This document shows positions 50,071-58,214 of a stretch of 64,000 nucleotides of DNA, piece after piece. Under the pieces are notes generated by a model, which saw only the letters and a program-made list of their open reading frames with translations, did no database searches and was not told the DNA's origin. How positions within the stretch are numbered: position 1 is the first letter of the stretch; every line of letters begins with the position of its first letter. Source of the DNA: Bacteroidaceae bacterium (lineage in GTDB: Bacteria; Bacteroidota; Bacteroidia; Bacteroidales; Bacteroidaceae). Location: assembly GCA_016280855.1 (NCBI GenBank), contig JAEEHP010000072.1:16494-80493 (forward strand), given 5' to 3'. Both the position numbers and the translations under genes were made by a program.

Positions 50071-50760
50071 ATGGACCGGCTCATAGAATTTGACCATCAG
50101 CTCCTCTTAGCCTTGAACGGTAGCGACAGCGTGTGGCTCGATCAGGTGATGATGTATGTCACGCGTACCGCCACATGGATTCCGCTCATTTTGGCGCTGC
50201 TCGTCGTGCTGCTGCGTTTGCGTCCCTGGCGCGAGGTGCTGCTAGCGGTCGTCGGCCTCGCTTTGGTCGTTCTCCTCTGCGACCAGTTCGCCAGCTCACT
50301 GTGCAAGCCTCTTTTTGAGCGCTATCGTCCGAGCCATGAGCCCCGACTCTTGGGCCTTGTCGATCTCGTGGGCGGTCGTCGTGGTGGCTTGTATGGCTTC
50401 ATCTCCAGTCACGCTGCCAACACCTTTGGCGCCTTCATGTTCGTTACGCTCTACCTGCGTCGTATCATCTCGCGCCGTTTGCTCGTCGTCCTCTCCTCCG
50501 CGAGCGTCTTTCTTTGGGCGTGTCTCTCCAGCTACAGTCGCATCTATCTCGGCCTCCACTATCCAGGCGATATCCTTTTCGGCTCTCTCTCCGGGCTGCT
50601 CATCGGTTGGCTCGTTTTCCGCCTCTTCATTCGCGTTGGTAACCGCCTGCTCAACCACCTCGAAGAGCAGTCAGTCGTCGGCCTGCGCGAGCTCTCGCCC
50701 CTCCTTCTTCCCATCACCTTCCTCCTCACGCTCGTTTTCCTCTCCCTTCTCGCGCTGTAA
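50071..50760 (+). CDS. PAP2-family phosphatase
   Basis: CKPLFERYRPSHEPRL...YGFISSHAANTFGAFMF...SRIYLGLHYPGDILFGSLSGLLIG. Confidence 0.92.
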   Translation: MDRLIEFDHQLLLALNGSDSVWLDQVMMYVTRTATWIPLILALLVVLLRLRPWREVLLAVVGLALVVLLCDQFASSLCKPLFERYRPSHEPRLLGLVDLVGGRRGGLYGFISSHAANTFGAFMFVTLYLRRIISRRLLVVLSSASVFLWACLSSYSRIYLGLHYPGDILFGSLSGLLIGWLVFRLFIRVGNRLLNHLEEQSVVGLRELSPLLLPITFLLTLVFLSLLAL

Positions 50761-50854
50761 GTCTTTTCACCTGAAACTAAAAAGCGGTCAAAGCGGTTAA
50801 AGTGGCAGAATGCGTCAAGAATCGTCAAAAGACGCAAAATTTTTGGCTCAGAGT

Positions 50855-50885
50855 TTTGCTATTCGCCACTATTTTCGTAATTTTG
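50855..50885 (+). promoter_or_regulatory. Bacteroidetes promoter for ileS: TTTG 50855-50858, TAATTTTG 50878-50885
   Basis: 19-bp spacing between the two elements. Confidence 0.55.
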
Positions 50886-50901
50886 CGCCCACTTTAGACA
50901 A

Positions 50902-53900
50902 ATGACTTATATCAATAGACTGAAAATGGCTCAGAAATTCCCTGAACACAATCGCCTCAATCTTACGGAGGTGAACCACGAAATACTCAAGCTATGGGAC
51001 AGCGAAGACCTGTTCCACCGCAGTATCAGCGAACGCGAGGGCTGCCCTTCGTTCGTGTTTTTTGAGGGTCCTCCCTCTGCCAATGGACATCCTGGCATCC
51101 ACCATGTGCTGGCTCGCTCGATCAAGGATACCTTCTGCCGCTTCAAAACCATGAAGGGCTTTCAGGTGCACCGCAAGGCCGGATGGGACACACACGGACT
51201 GCCCGTGGAGCTCGGCGTGGAGAAAGAGCTGGGTATCACCAAGGAGGACATCGGAAAAACCATCTCCATCGACGATTACAACCGCCGCTGCCGCCAGAAC
51301 GTGATGATGTACACTGAAGAGTGGACCGACCTCAGCCGCCGCATGGGCTACTGGGTGGATATGGAACACCCCTACATCACCTACGACAACAAGTACATCG
51401 AGACGCTGTGGTGGCTCTTGAAGCAGCTATACGACAAGGGCTTACTCTACAAGGGCTACACCATTCAGCCCTACAGCCCTGCTGCTGGCACGGGCCTCTC
51501 GAGCCACGAGCTGAATCAGCCCGGTTGCTACCGCGACGTGAAGGACACGACCGTCACGGCGCAGTTCCGTGTGCTTGACGGTTTTACTGTCAAGACTTCC
51601 CTCCCCGTTTATATCCTGGCTTGGACAACGACGCCTTGGACGCTGCCTTCGAACACCGCCTTGTGCGTAGGGCCTAAGATCAAATACGTCGCTGTTAAGG
51701 GGCAGAATCCTTACACCAAGGAAGAGGCCGTCTATATCGTGGCCGAGAGTCGTAAAGATGTATATTTTCCTCAGCCCAAAGAAGAAGGTGCAGCCGCTCC
51801 TGAGGTCATCGCAGAATTCATGGGCACGGATCTTCTCGGCATGCACTACGAGCAGCTCTTCCCCTGGGTGAAGCCCTCTGCTCTCGAGAATGGAAAGGCT
51901 GTGGACAAGAGTGCTGACGCATTCCGCGTCATCCCTGGCGACTATGTCACGACTGAGGACGGTACGGGTATTGTACACATCGCACCTACTTTCGGTGCCG
52001 ATGACGCCAAGGTAGCCAAGGACGCCGGCATTCCTTCACTTTTCGTGATCGATAAGGCGGGCGACACACGTCCTATGGTGGATTTCACGGGCAAGTATTT
52101 CGTGAAGGACGATATGGACGCAGCGTTCGTCGGAACTTGTGTCAACGAAAGCTATTGGCACCACGCTGGCGATTTTGTGAAGAATGCTTATGACCCGCAG
52201 TATGCTGCGCTCGATGAGAAAGCTTTGGCCAAGACCGAAGACCTGAATATTGTCCTTTGTATGGAGATGAAACAGGCGGGCACGGCCTTCAAGATCGAGA
52301 AGCACGTTCACAACTATCCCCATTGCTGGCGCACAGACAAGCCTGTGCTTTACTATCCGCTGGACAGCTGGTTCATTCGTTCCACAGCCGCCAAAGAGCG
52401 CATGATGGAGTTGAACAAGACCATCCTCTGGAAGCCCGAATCGACAGGCACGGGACGCTTCGGCAAATGGCTCGAGAACCTCAACGACTGGAATCTCAGC
52501 CGTAGCCGTTATTGGGGCACACCACTGCCCATCTGGCGCAACCGCGAGACACGCGAGGAGATTTGCATCGGCTCGATCGAAGAGCTCTACAACGAAATCG
52601 AAAAGAGCGTGCGCGCTGGGCTCATGGCTTACAACCCGTTGAAGGATAAAGGATTCGTCGTGGGCGACATGAGTCAGGAGAACTACGACCGCATCGATCT
52701 CCACCGTCCCTACGTCGATGACATCATCCTTTTGGGCGAGAGCGGACAGCCGCTGAAGCGCGAGCTTGACCTTATCGATGTGTGGTTCGACAGCGGTGCT
52801 ATGCCCTATGCTCAGATCCACTATCCCTTCGAGAACAAGGAAGCGCTGGACAAGCGTATCGTTTATCCGGCTGACTTCATCGCCGAAGGTGTTGATCAGA
52901 CACGTGGCTGGTTCTTCACGTTGCACGCCATCGCCACGATGGTTTTCGACAGCGTATCCTATAAGGCCGTCATCTCCAACGGTCTCGTCCTGGACAAGAA
53001 TGGATTGAAGATGTCCAAGCGCTTGGGCAACGCCATCAACCCCTTCGACAACATCGAGAAATATGGCGCTGATGCCGTGCGCTGGTATATGCTCACCAAC
53101 TCCCAGCCTTGGGACAACCTCAAGTATGACGAGGCAGGCGTGCAGGAAGTGCAGCGCTCGTTCTTCGGCAAGCTCTATCAGACCTACAGCTTCCTCGCCA
53201 TGTACGCTAATGTTGACGGCTGGCACTTCGAGGAATCCGAGATACCGATGAGTCAGCGCTCGGAGATGGATCGTTGGATCCTCTCGTCGCTGAACTCCCT
53301 CATCCGCGACGTGGAGCTGAGCTATGAGAACTACGAACCCACGCGTGCAGGACGTCTCATCCAGTCGTTTGTCATCGACAACGTGTCGAACTGGTTCGTG
53401 CGCCTCTCGCGTAAGCGTTTCTGGGGCGGCGAGATGAGCATCGACAAGCTCAGCGCCTATCAGACCCTCTACACCTGCCTCGAGACCGTCAGCCGCCTGA
53501 TGGCTCCCATCGCTCCCTTCTATGCCGACCAGCTTTATCGCGACCTGCATAGCGTTACCGTTCCCGAGGGCTCTTCCGAGGCTCTCTCAGTGCACCTTGC
53601 CACCTTCCCCGTGGCTAACGACGCTCTCATCGACAAGGAGCAGGAGTCGCGCATGGCACTCGCTCAGGAGATTACCTCGATGGTGCTCTCGCTGCGCAAG
53701 AAGGAGCAGATCATCGTGCGTCAGCCTCTGGCACGCATCGCCATTCCTGCCATCGACCGCGACCAGCAGCTCCGCATCGAGGCCGTGAAACAGCTCATCC
53801 TCGACGAAGTCAATGTCAAGGCGCTCGAATTTGTCGAGGGCGCAGGTCTGCTCACGAAGAAGGTCAAGTGCAATTTCCGCACCATGGGCAAGAAGTTCGG

Positions 53901-54375
53901 CAAGCTGATGAAGGACGTAAACGCTGCCGTCACCGCCCTCTCGCAGGAGCAGATTGCAGAGCTCGAGACTGGCCACCTGCCGTTGACCTTGCCTACGGGC
54001 GATGCCGTGACCATCGACCTCGAGGACGTGGAGATCTTCTCTGAGGATATCCCCGGATGGACCGTGGCCAACGACGGCGCACTCACCGTAGCGCTTGACA
54101 TTACCGTCACCGACGAGCTGCGCAACGAAGGCTTCGCACGCGAACTCATCAAGCGTATTCAGAACCTCCGCAAGGAGAGCGGCTTCGAGATCACCGACCG
54201 CATCAGCATCCAACTCGAGCACAACGAACACATCGACCGCGCCGTGGAAGCCTTTGGGGATTATATTACCTCGCAGGTTTTGGCCGACGGCATCACCATC
54301 GTGGACGACGTCACAAATCCCGCCGTGCTTGATTTCGACGACTTCAAGCTCAATGCACACCTTGAGCGCATATAA
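50902..54375 (+). CDS. ileS: Isoleucyl-tRNA synthetase
   Basis: VFFEGPPSANGHPGIHHVLARSIKDTFCRFKTMKGFQVHRKAGWDTHGLPVELGVEKELG; KMSKRLGNAINPFD (KMSKR). Start could be 50926. Confidence 0.96.
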   Translation: MTYINRLKMAQKFPEHNRLNLTEVNHEILKLWDSEDLFHRSISEREGCPSFVFFEGPPSANGHPGIHHVLARSIKDTFCRFKTMKGFQVHRKAGWDTHGLPVELGVEKELGITKEDIGKTISIDDYNRRCRQNVMMYTEEWTDLSRRMGYWVDMEHPYITYDNKYIETLWWLLKQLYDKGLLYKGYTIQPYSPAAGTGLSSHELNQPGCYRDVKDTTVTAQFRVLDGFTVKTSLPVYILAWTTTPWTLPSNTALCVGPKIKYVAVKGQNPYTKEEAVYIVAESRKDVYFPQPKEEGAAAPEVIAEFMGTDLLGMHYEQLFPWVKPSALENGKAVDKSADAFRVIPGDYVTTEDGTGIVHIAPTFGADDAKVAKDAGIPSLFVIDKAGDTRPMVDFTGKYFVKDDMDAAFVGTCVNESYWHHAGDFVKNAYDPQYAALDEKALAKTEDLNIVLCMEMKQAGTAFKIEKHVHNYPHCWRTDKPVLYYPLDSWFIRSTAAKERMMELNKTILWKPESTGTGRFGKWLENLNDWNLSRSRYWGTPLPIWRNRETREEICIGSIEELYNEIEKSVRAGLMAYNPLKDKGFVVGDMSQENYDRIDLHRPYVDDIILLGESGQPLKRELDLIDVWFDSGAMPYAQIHYPFENKEALDKRIVYPADFIAEGVDQTRGWFFTLHAIATMVFDSVSYKAVISNGLVLDKNGLKMSKRLGNAINPFDNIEKYGADAVRWYMLTNSQPWDNLKYDEAGVQEVQRSFFGKLYQTYSFLAMYANVDGWHFEESEIPMSQRSEMDRWILSSLNSLIRDVELSYENYEPTRAGRLIQSFVIDNVSNWFVRLSRKRFWGGEMSIDKLSAYQTLYTCLETVSRLMAPIAPFYADQLYRDLHSVTVPEGSSEALSVHLATFPVANDALIDKEQESRMALAQEITSMVLSLRKKEQIIVRQPLARIAIPAIDRDQQLRIEAVKQLILDEVNVKALEFVEGAGLLTKKVKCNFRTMGKKFGKLMKDVNAAVTALSQEQIAELETGHLPLTLPTGDAVTIDLEDVEIFSEDIPGWTVANDGALTVALDITVTDELRNEGFARELIKRIQNLRKESGFEITDRISIQLEHNEHIDRAVEAFGDYITSQVLADGITIVDDVTNPAVLDFDDFKLNAHLERI

Positions 54376-54420
54376 TATTTAATAAGGTATATCCGTTTCA
54401 TCATTATTAAACCCTGTACG

Positions 54421-54810
54421 ATGGAAGACGAAAAAACACGCTACTCCGACGAGGAACTCGAAGAGTTTCGCGTCCTCATCAACGAGAAACTGACCATTGC
54501 CCAGAGCGATTATGAGAAAACTATGGATCGCATCATGGGTCGCGATACCAACGAAATCGACGACACGGCGCCAACCTACCATGCCCTTGAGGAAGGCAGT
54601 GAGACGCAGTCCAAGGAACAGCTGATGGCGATGGCACAACGCCAGCAGAAATTCATCACAGGACTCAAGGCTGCTCTCGTCCGCATTGACAAAAAGACCT
54701 ATGGTATCTGTCGCGAAACGGGCAAACTCATCCCCAAGGAAAGACTGCGCGCCGTGCCTCATGCTACGCTCAGCATTGAAGTAAAGAATGATCGCAAACA
54801 CAACCGCTAA
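54421..54810 (+). CDS. TraR/DksA-family protein
   Basis: KTYGICRETGKLIPKERLRAVPHATLSIEVKNDRK; one Cys of the zinc finger retained. Confidence 0.85.
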   Translation: MEDEKTRYSDEELEEFRVLINEKLTIAQSDYEKTMDRIMGRDTNEIDDTAPTYHALEEGSETQSKEQLMAMAQRQQKFITGLKAALVRIDKKTYGICRETGKLIPKERLRAVPHATLSIEVKNDRKHNR

Positions 54811-55462
54811 AGCTTCAGCACAACGGTGGACTGTAGCCCTTATCTTCATCGGCTTCATCATCATTGATCAGCTGGTGAAGATTTGGGTGAAGACCCACAT
54901 GACCATTGGCGAAAGCATCGTCATCACGGATTGGTTCCGTCTGACCTTTGTCGAGAACAACGGAATGGCTTTTGGCATGGAGCTTTTCGACAAATACCTG
55001 CTCACGGGCTTTCGCATCATCGCTACAATAGCCCTCGCCGTCTATATCGAGCGCCTCATCCGTCGCGAAGTGGGGTGGGGCTATCTCGTCTGTCTGGCCT
55101 TCATCATGGCTGGTGCCGCAGGCAACATCATTGACTGCGTGTTCTACGGCCTTATCTTCGATGCTCCCCAATGGCCTCAAGTGGCGCAGTTCGTGCCGTT
55201 TGGCGAAGGCTATTCCACGTGGTTTCGTGGCAGGGTGGTAGATATGTTTTCTTTCCCACTGGCTGAATGGACGTGGCCTTCATGGCTGCCTGGCATTGGC
55301 GGGCAGCGCTACGTTTTCTTCTCCTATATATTCAATATAGCTGATGCGTGCATTTCGTGCGGCGTCGTTGCCCTGCTGCTCTTCTGCCGTCAGACGCTGA
55401 ACAGCGAGTTCGCAGGCTCTGCACCTCAGGAAAACCAGGAACAAGACCTTGCGGCATCATGA
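54788..55462 (+). CDS. lspA: Lipoprotein signal peptidase
   Basis: IIIDQLVKIWVKTHMTIGESIVITDWFRLTFVENNGMAFGM...AGAAGNIIDCVFYGLIF...FSYIFNIADACISCGVVALL. Confidence 0.94.
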   Translation: MIANTTAKASAQRWTVALIFIGFIIIDQLVKIWVKTHMTIGESIVITDWFRLTFVENNGMAFGMELFDKYLLTGFRIIATIALAVYIERLIRREVGWGYLVCLAFIMAGAAGNIIDCVFYGLIFDAPQWPQVAQFVPFGEGYSTWFRGRVVDMFSFPLAEWTWPSWLPGIGGQRYVFFSYIFNIADACISCGVVALLLFCRQTLNSEFAGSAPQENQEQDLAAS

Positions 55463-56511
55463 TTCCATCCATCCATCCATCTTTCGGCTCCCGTTCTCGA
55501 AGCGTCATCCGCCTCATGCTGATGACCGTGCTCGTCGTGCTCATCGGCAGTTGTCGTCCGCAATTGCCCGAAGGAGTGTTGAGTGAAGGACGGATGGAGC
55601 GTATCCTTTTCGACTATCACATGGCACAGGGCGTGGCCGAGCAGACAACACCCGATACTGGTAACGTAGAGACTTATCGCTACGAACTCCTACAGGCGGT
55701 GTTCAAGAAACACGGCATTACAGAGGAGGAGTTTGAGCAATCGATGAGCTATTACTGCAGTGATCTACAACGTCTGAACAAGATATACCGACGACTGGAG
55801 CGTCGCTTCGAACGCGAAGCTAACGCCTTCGGACAGACTCGCGTTCAGGATGTTTATGCCGATCTCAGCGCCTTTGGCGATACGGCTAACGTTTGGGGTG
55901 GACGGCCGCTAATGGTCGTTCGCAACACTGTTCAGGAGAACATTCAGACGTGGAAGCAATCCTGCGACTCCACGTGGATGCCTGGGGATGAAGTGATTTG
56001 GCGTTTCATGCCCGTCTCCTTCTCGCCGCACGGCTATAGAACCCTCACGGCTGACCTCGTCGTCCTCTACACCAACGACTCCATTCGCAGCGCCTTCCGT
56101 TACGGCACGCCAAGAACACAGATGGAGATACGCGTGGCGAATCCTGAAGGCTGGACACCACAGACCATTATCGGACATCTCTACACGTCCGTCGGCCGCG
56201 ATCAGCAGGATATGGCAGTCCTCGCCGCTACGAACGTCATGCTCATTCGCCTGCACATGAAGCAGCCTGAAAAGCCTGAAGCGCTACCGGAAGATTCGCT
56301 CAGCGTGGATTCTCTGGCTACAGATTCCGTCGAGGAATCGTCTCAGCCGGTTGACGACCGCCGACTCTCGCCTGAAGAGTTCCGTAGGCAGCAGCCCGTA
56401 GATCAAAAGATAGACATCGTCAAGGAGAAACCCTATGTACGTCCCCGTCAGCGTGGACGGCGGCGGATTCAGCAACACCTCGTGCCACAACGTCAGAACT
56501 CACGCCGATGA
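55459..56511 (+). CDS. DUF4296-type lipoprotein
   Basis: VLVVLIGSCRPQLPEGVLSEGRMERILFDYHMAQGVAEQTTPD; ATGA overlap with lspA. Confidence 0.82.
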   Translation: MIPSIHPSFGSRSRSVIRLMLMTVLVVLIGSCRPQLPEGVLSEGRMERILFDYHMAQGVAEQTTPDTGNVETYRYELLQAVFKKHGITEEEFEQSMSYYCSDLQRLNKIYRRLERRFEREANAFGQTRVQDVYADLSAFGDTANVWGGRPLMVVRNTVQENIQTWKQSCDSTWMPGDEVIWRFMPVSFSPHGYRTLTADLVVLYTNDSIRSAFRYGTPRTQMEIRVANPEGWTPQTIIGHLYTSVGRDQQDMAVLAATNVMLIRLHMKQPEKPEALPEDSLSVDSLATDSVEESSQPVDDRRLSPEEFRRQQPVDQKIDIVKEKPYVRPRQRGRRRIQQHLVPQRQNSRR

Positions 56512-56690
56512 AACGTCGAGCCTATCATTTCTTGACGCTTCCCGACGGTCGCAGGATCAACGGTCCGGTCGTCGTCTGTTTCGACGATGACGAAAAAATG
56601 CTTTCATGGCACCTTTTGGACGCCGAAGAACCCTCTACGGAGTGGATTGGAGGACACTTTGACACCCGAAAAAGAGAAAAAAACGCTTGA
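56508..56690 (+). CDS. Small hypothetical protein, translationally coupled (ATGA) to the DUF4296 gene
   Basis: MKRRAYHFLTLPDGRRINGPVVVCFDDDEKMLSWHLLDAEEPSTEWIGGHFDTRKREKNA. Confidence 0.55.
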   Translation: MKRRAYHFLTLPDGRRINGPVVVCFDDDEKMLSWHLLDAEEPSTEWIGGHFDTRKREKNA

Positions 56691-56714
56691 TGACACAATT
56701 TTTCAGCGAAAAAG

Positions 56715-56745
56715 TTTGCAGTTCGAAAGAAAAGTGCTACTTTTG
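56715..56745 (+). promoter_or_regulatory. Bacteroidetes promoter for galE: TTTG 56715-56718, TACTTTTG 56738-56745
   Basis: 19-bp spacing between the two elements. Confidence 0.6.
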
Positions 56746-56802
56746 CTACCGCTAACAACGAAAAAGACATTTTTTGACCGATTATTTAACCTACAAACCG
56801 AT

Positions 56803-57837
56803 ATGAAACAGACTATCCTTGTCACTGGCGGAACTGGTTTCATTGGCTCCCACACGACAGTCGAGTTGCAGAACGCTGGTTATGATGTTGTCATTGTTGA
56901 CAACCTCTCTAATTCCCGTGCAGATGTCATCGACGGCATCGAGAAGATCACGGGCATTCGTCCTGCTTTCGAGAAAGTAGATCTTCGTGACTTCGATGCC
57001 ACTGAAGCCGTGTTCAAGAAATACCCCCAGATCAGCGGAATCATTCATTTCGCTGCCAGCAAAGCCGTAGGCGAAAGCGTCGAGAAACCGTTACTTTACT
57101 ATCGTAATAACATCGTTTCGCTCATTAACCTCCTGGAGCTCATGCCTAAGTACAATGTCAAGGGCATTATCTTCTCCAGCAGCTGCACCGTCTATGGTCA
57201 GCCCGATCAGCTCCCCGCTACTGAGGAAACGCCTATCAAGAAGGCCGAAAGTCCTTATGGCAACACGAAGCAGATCAACGAGGAGATCATCCAGGACACC
57301 GTAGCCAGCGGTGTGCCCATCAAGGCTATCCTGCTGCGTTACTTCAACCCCATAGGCTCGCATCCCTCTGCCATCATCGGCGAAATGCCCAATGGCGTGC
57401 CCCAGAACCTCATCCCTTACCTCACGCAGACGGCTATTGGCATCCGCGAGAAGCTCAGCGTCTTCGGTGACGACTACGACACGCCCGACGGATCATGCAT
57501 TCGCGACTACATCTATGTCGTTGACCTTGCCAAGGCTCACGTATGTGCTATGACGCGCATCATGGAGGACAAGACCGAGGAACCCGTCGAGGTTTATAAC
57601 ATCGGTACAGGTAAGGGCACCAGCGTGCTCGAACTCATCCACGGCTTCGAGAAAGCTACTGGTGTTAAGCTCAACTATCAGATCGTCGGACGTCGTGCAG
57701 GCGACATCGAGAAGGTTTGGGGTAATGTTGACAAAGCCAACCGCGTGCTCGGATGGAAAGCCGACACGCCGCTTGAAGATGTCCTCGCCAGCGCTTGGAA
57801 GTGGCAGAAAGCCCTTCGCGAACGCGGCATCATGTAA
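56803..57837 (+). CDS. galE: UDP-glucose 4-epimerase
   Basis: MKQTILVTGGTGFIGSHTTVELQNAGYDVVIVDNLSNS...SSSCTVYGQPDQLPATEETPIKKAESPYGNTKQINEEI...RYFNPIGSHPSA. Confidence 0.95.
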   Translation: MKQTILVTGGTGFIGSHTTVELQNAGYDVVIVDNLSNSRADVIDGIEKITGIRPAFEKVDLRDFDATEAVFKKYPQISGIIHFAASKAVGESVEKPLLYYRNNIVSLINLLELMPKYNVKGIIFSSSCTVYGQPDQLPATEETPIKKAESPYGNTKQINEEIIQDTVASGVPIKAILLRYFNPIGSHPSAIIGEMPNGVPQNLIPYLTQTAIGIREKLSVFGDDYDTPDGSCIRDYIYVVDLAKAHVCAMTRIMEDKTEEPVEVYNIGTGKGTSVLELIHGFEKATGVKLNYQIVGRRAGDIEKVWGNVDKANRVLGWKADTPLEDVLASAWKWQKALRERGIM

Positions 57838-58071
57838 ATGTACCTCATTTGTTTCCCTTTATTCATAATTGTTATAAGTTATTCATCATTCTCTGATTTT
57901 TGTGGTTCTTCCCACTATGCATTAGGGCTGTCTCAGATATCGATTAGTATAATCCGTGAGAATTGACTAATTCACGTGTCTTTGACTGGGGTTTTACCTC
58001 TCAATATCCGTTCCCTCCCCAATGCCCGTTTGAAATGCATAATGTCGTGTTTTATTTTGTGTTTGTGTTGT

Positions 58072-58101
58072 GCAGTCCTGTGACGTGAGTCACGGGACTG
58101 C
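58072..58101. terminator. Strong hairpin between convergent genes (gcagtcctgtgac-gtga-gtcacgggactgc)
   Basis: 13-bp arms with one mismatch (G-T type); no long U tract. Confidence 0.5.
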
Positions 58102-58214
58102 TTCGTTAAACTACGGAGTCAACTACGGAGTCAGTGACCACAACAATGGCCACAACAATTGCCACCACGTTGAACATTGGTGTCCAATAGTTTCGTCGAG
58201 GTGGAAGGGAGTGA

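Noticed and set aside
52036-53550. 504-aa minus-strand ORF
   Set aside because: Antisense to ileS; GC/codon-bias artefact despite its length.
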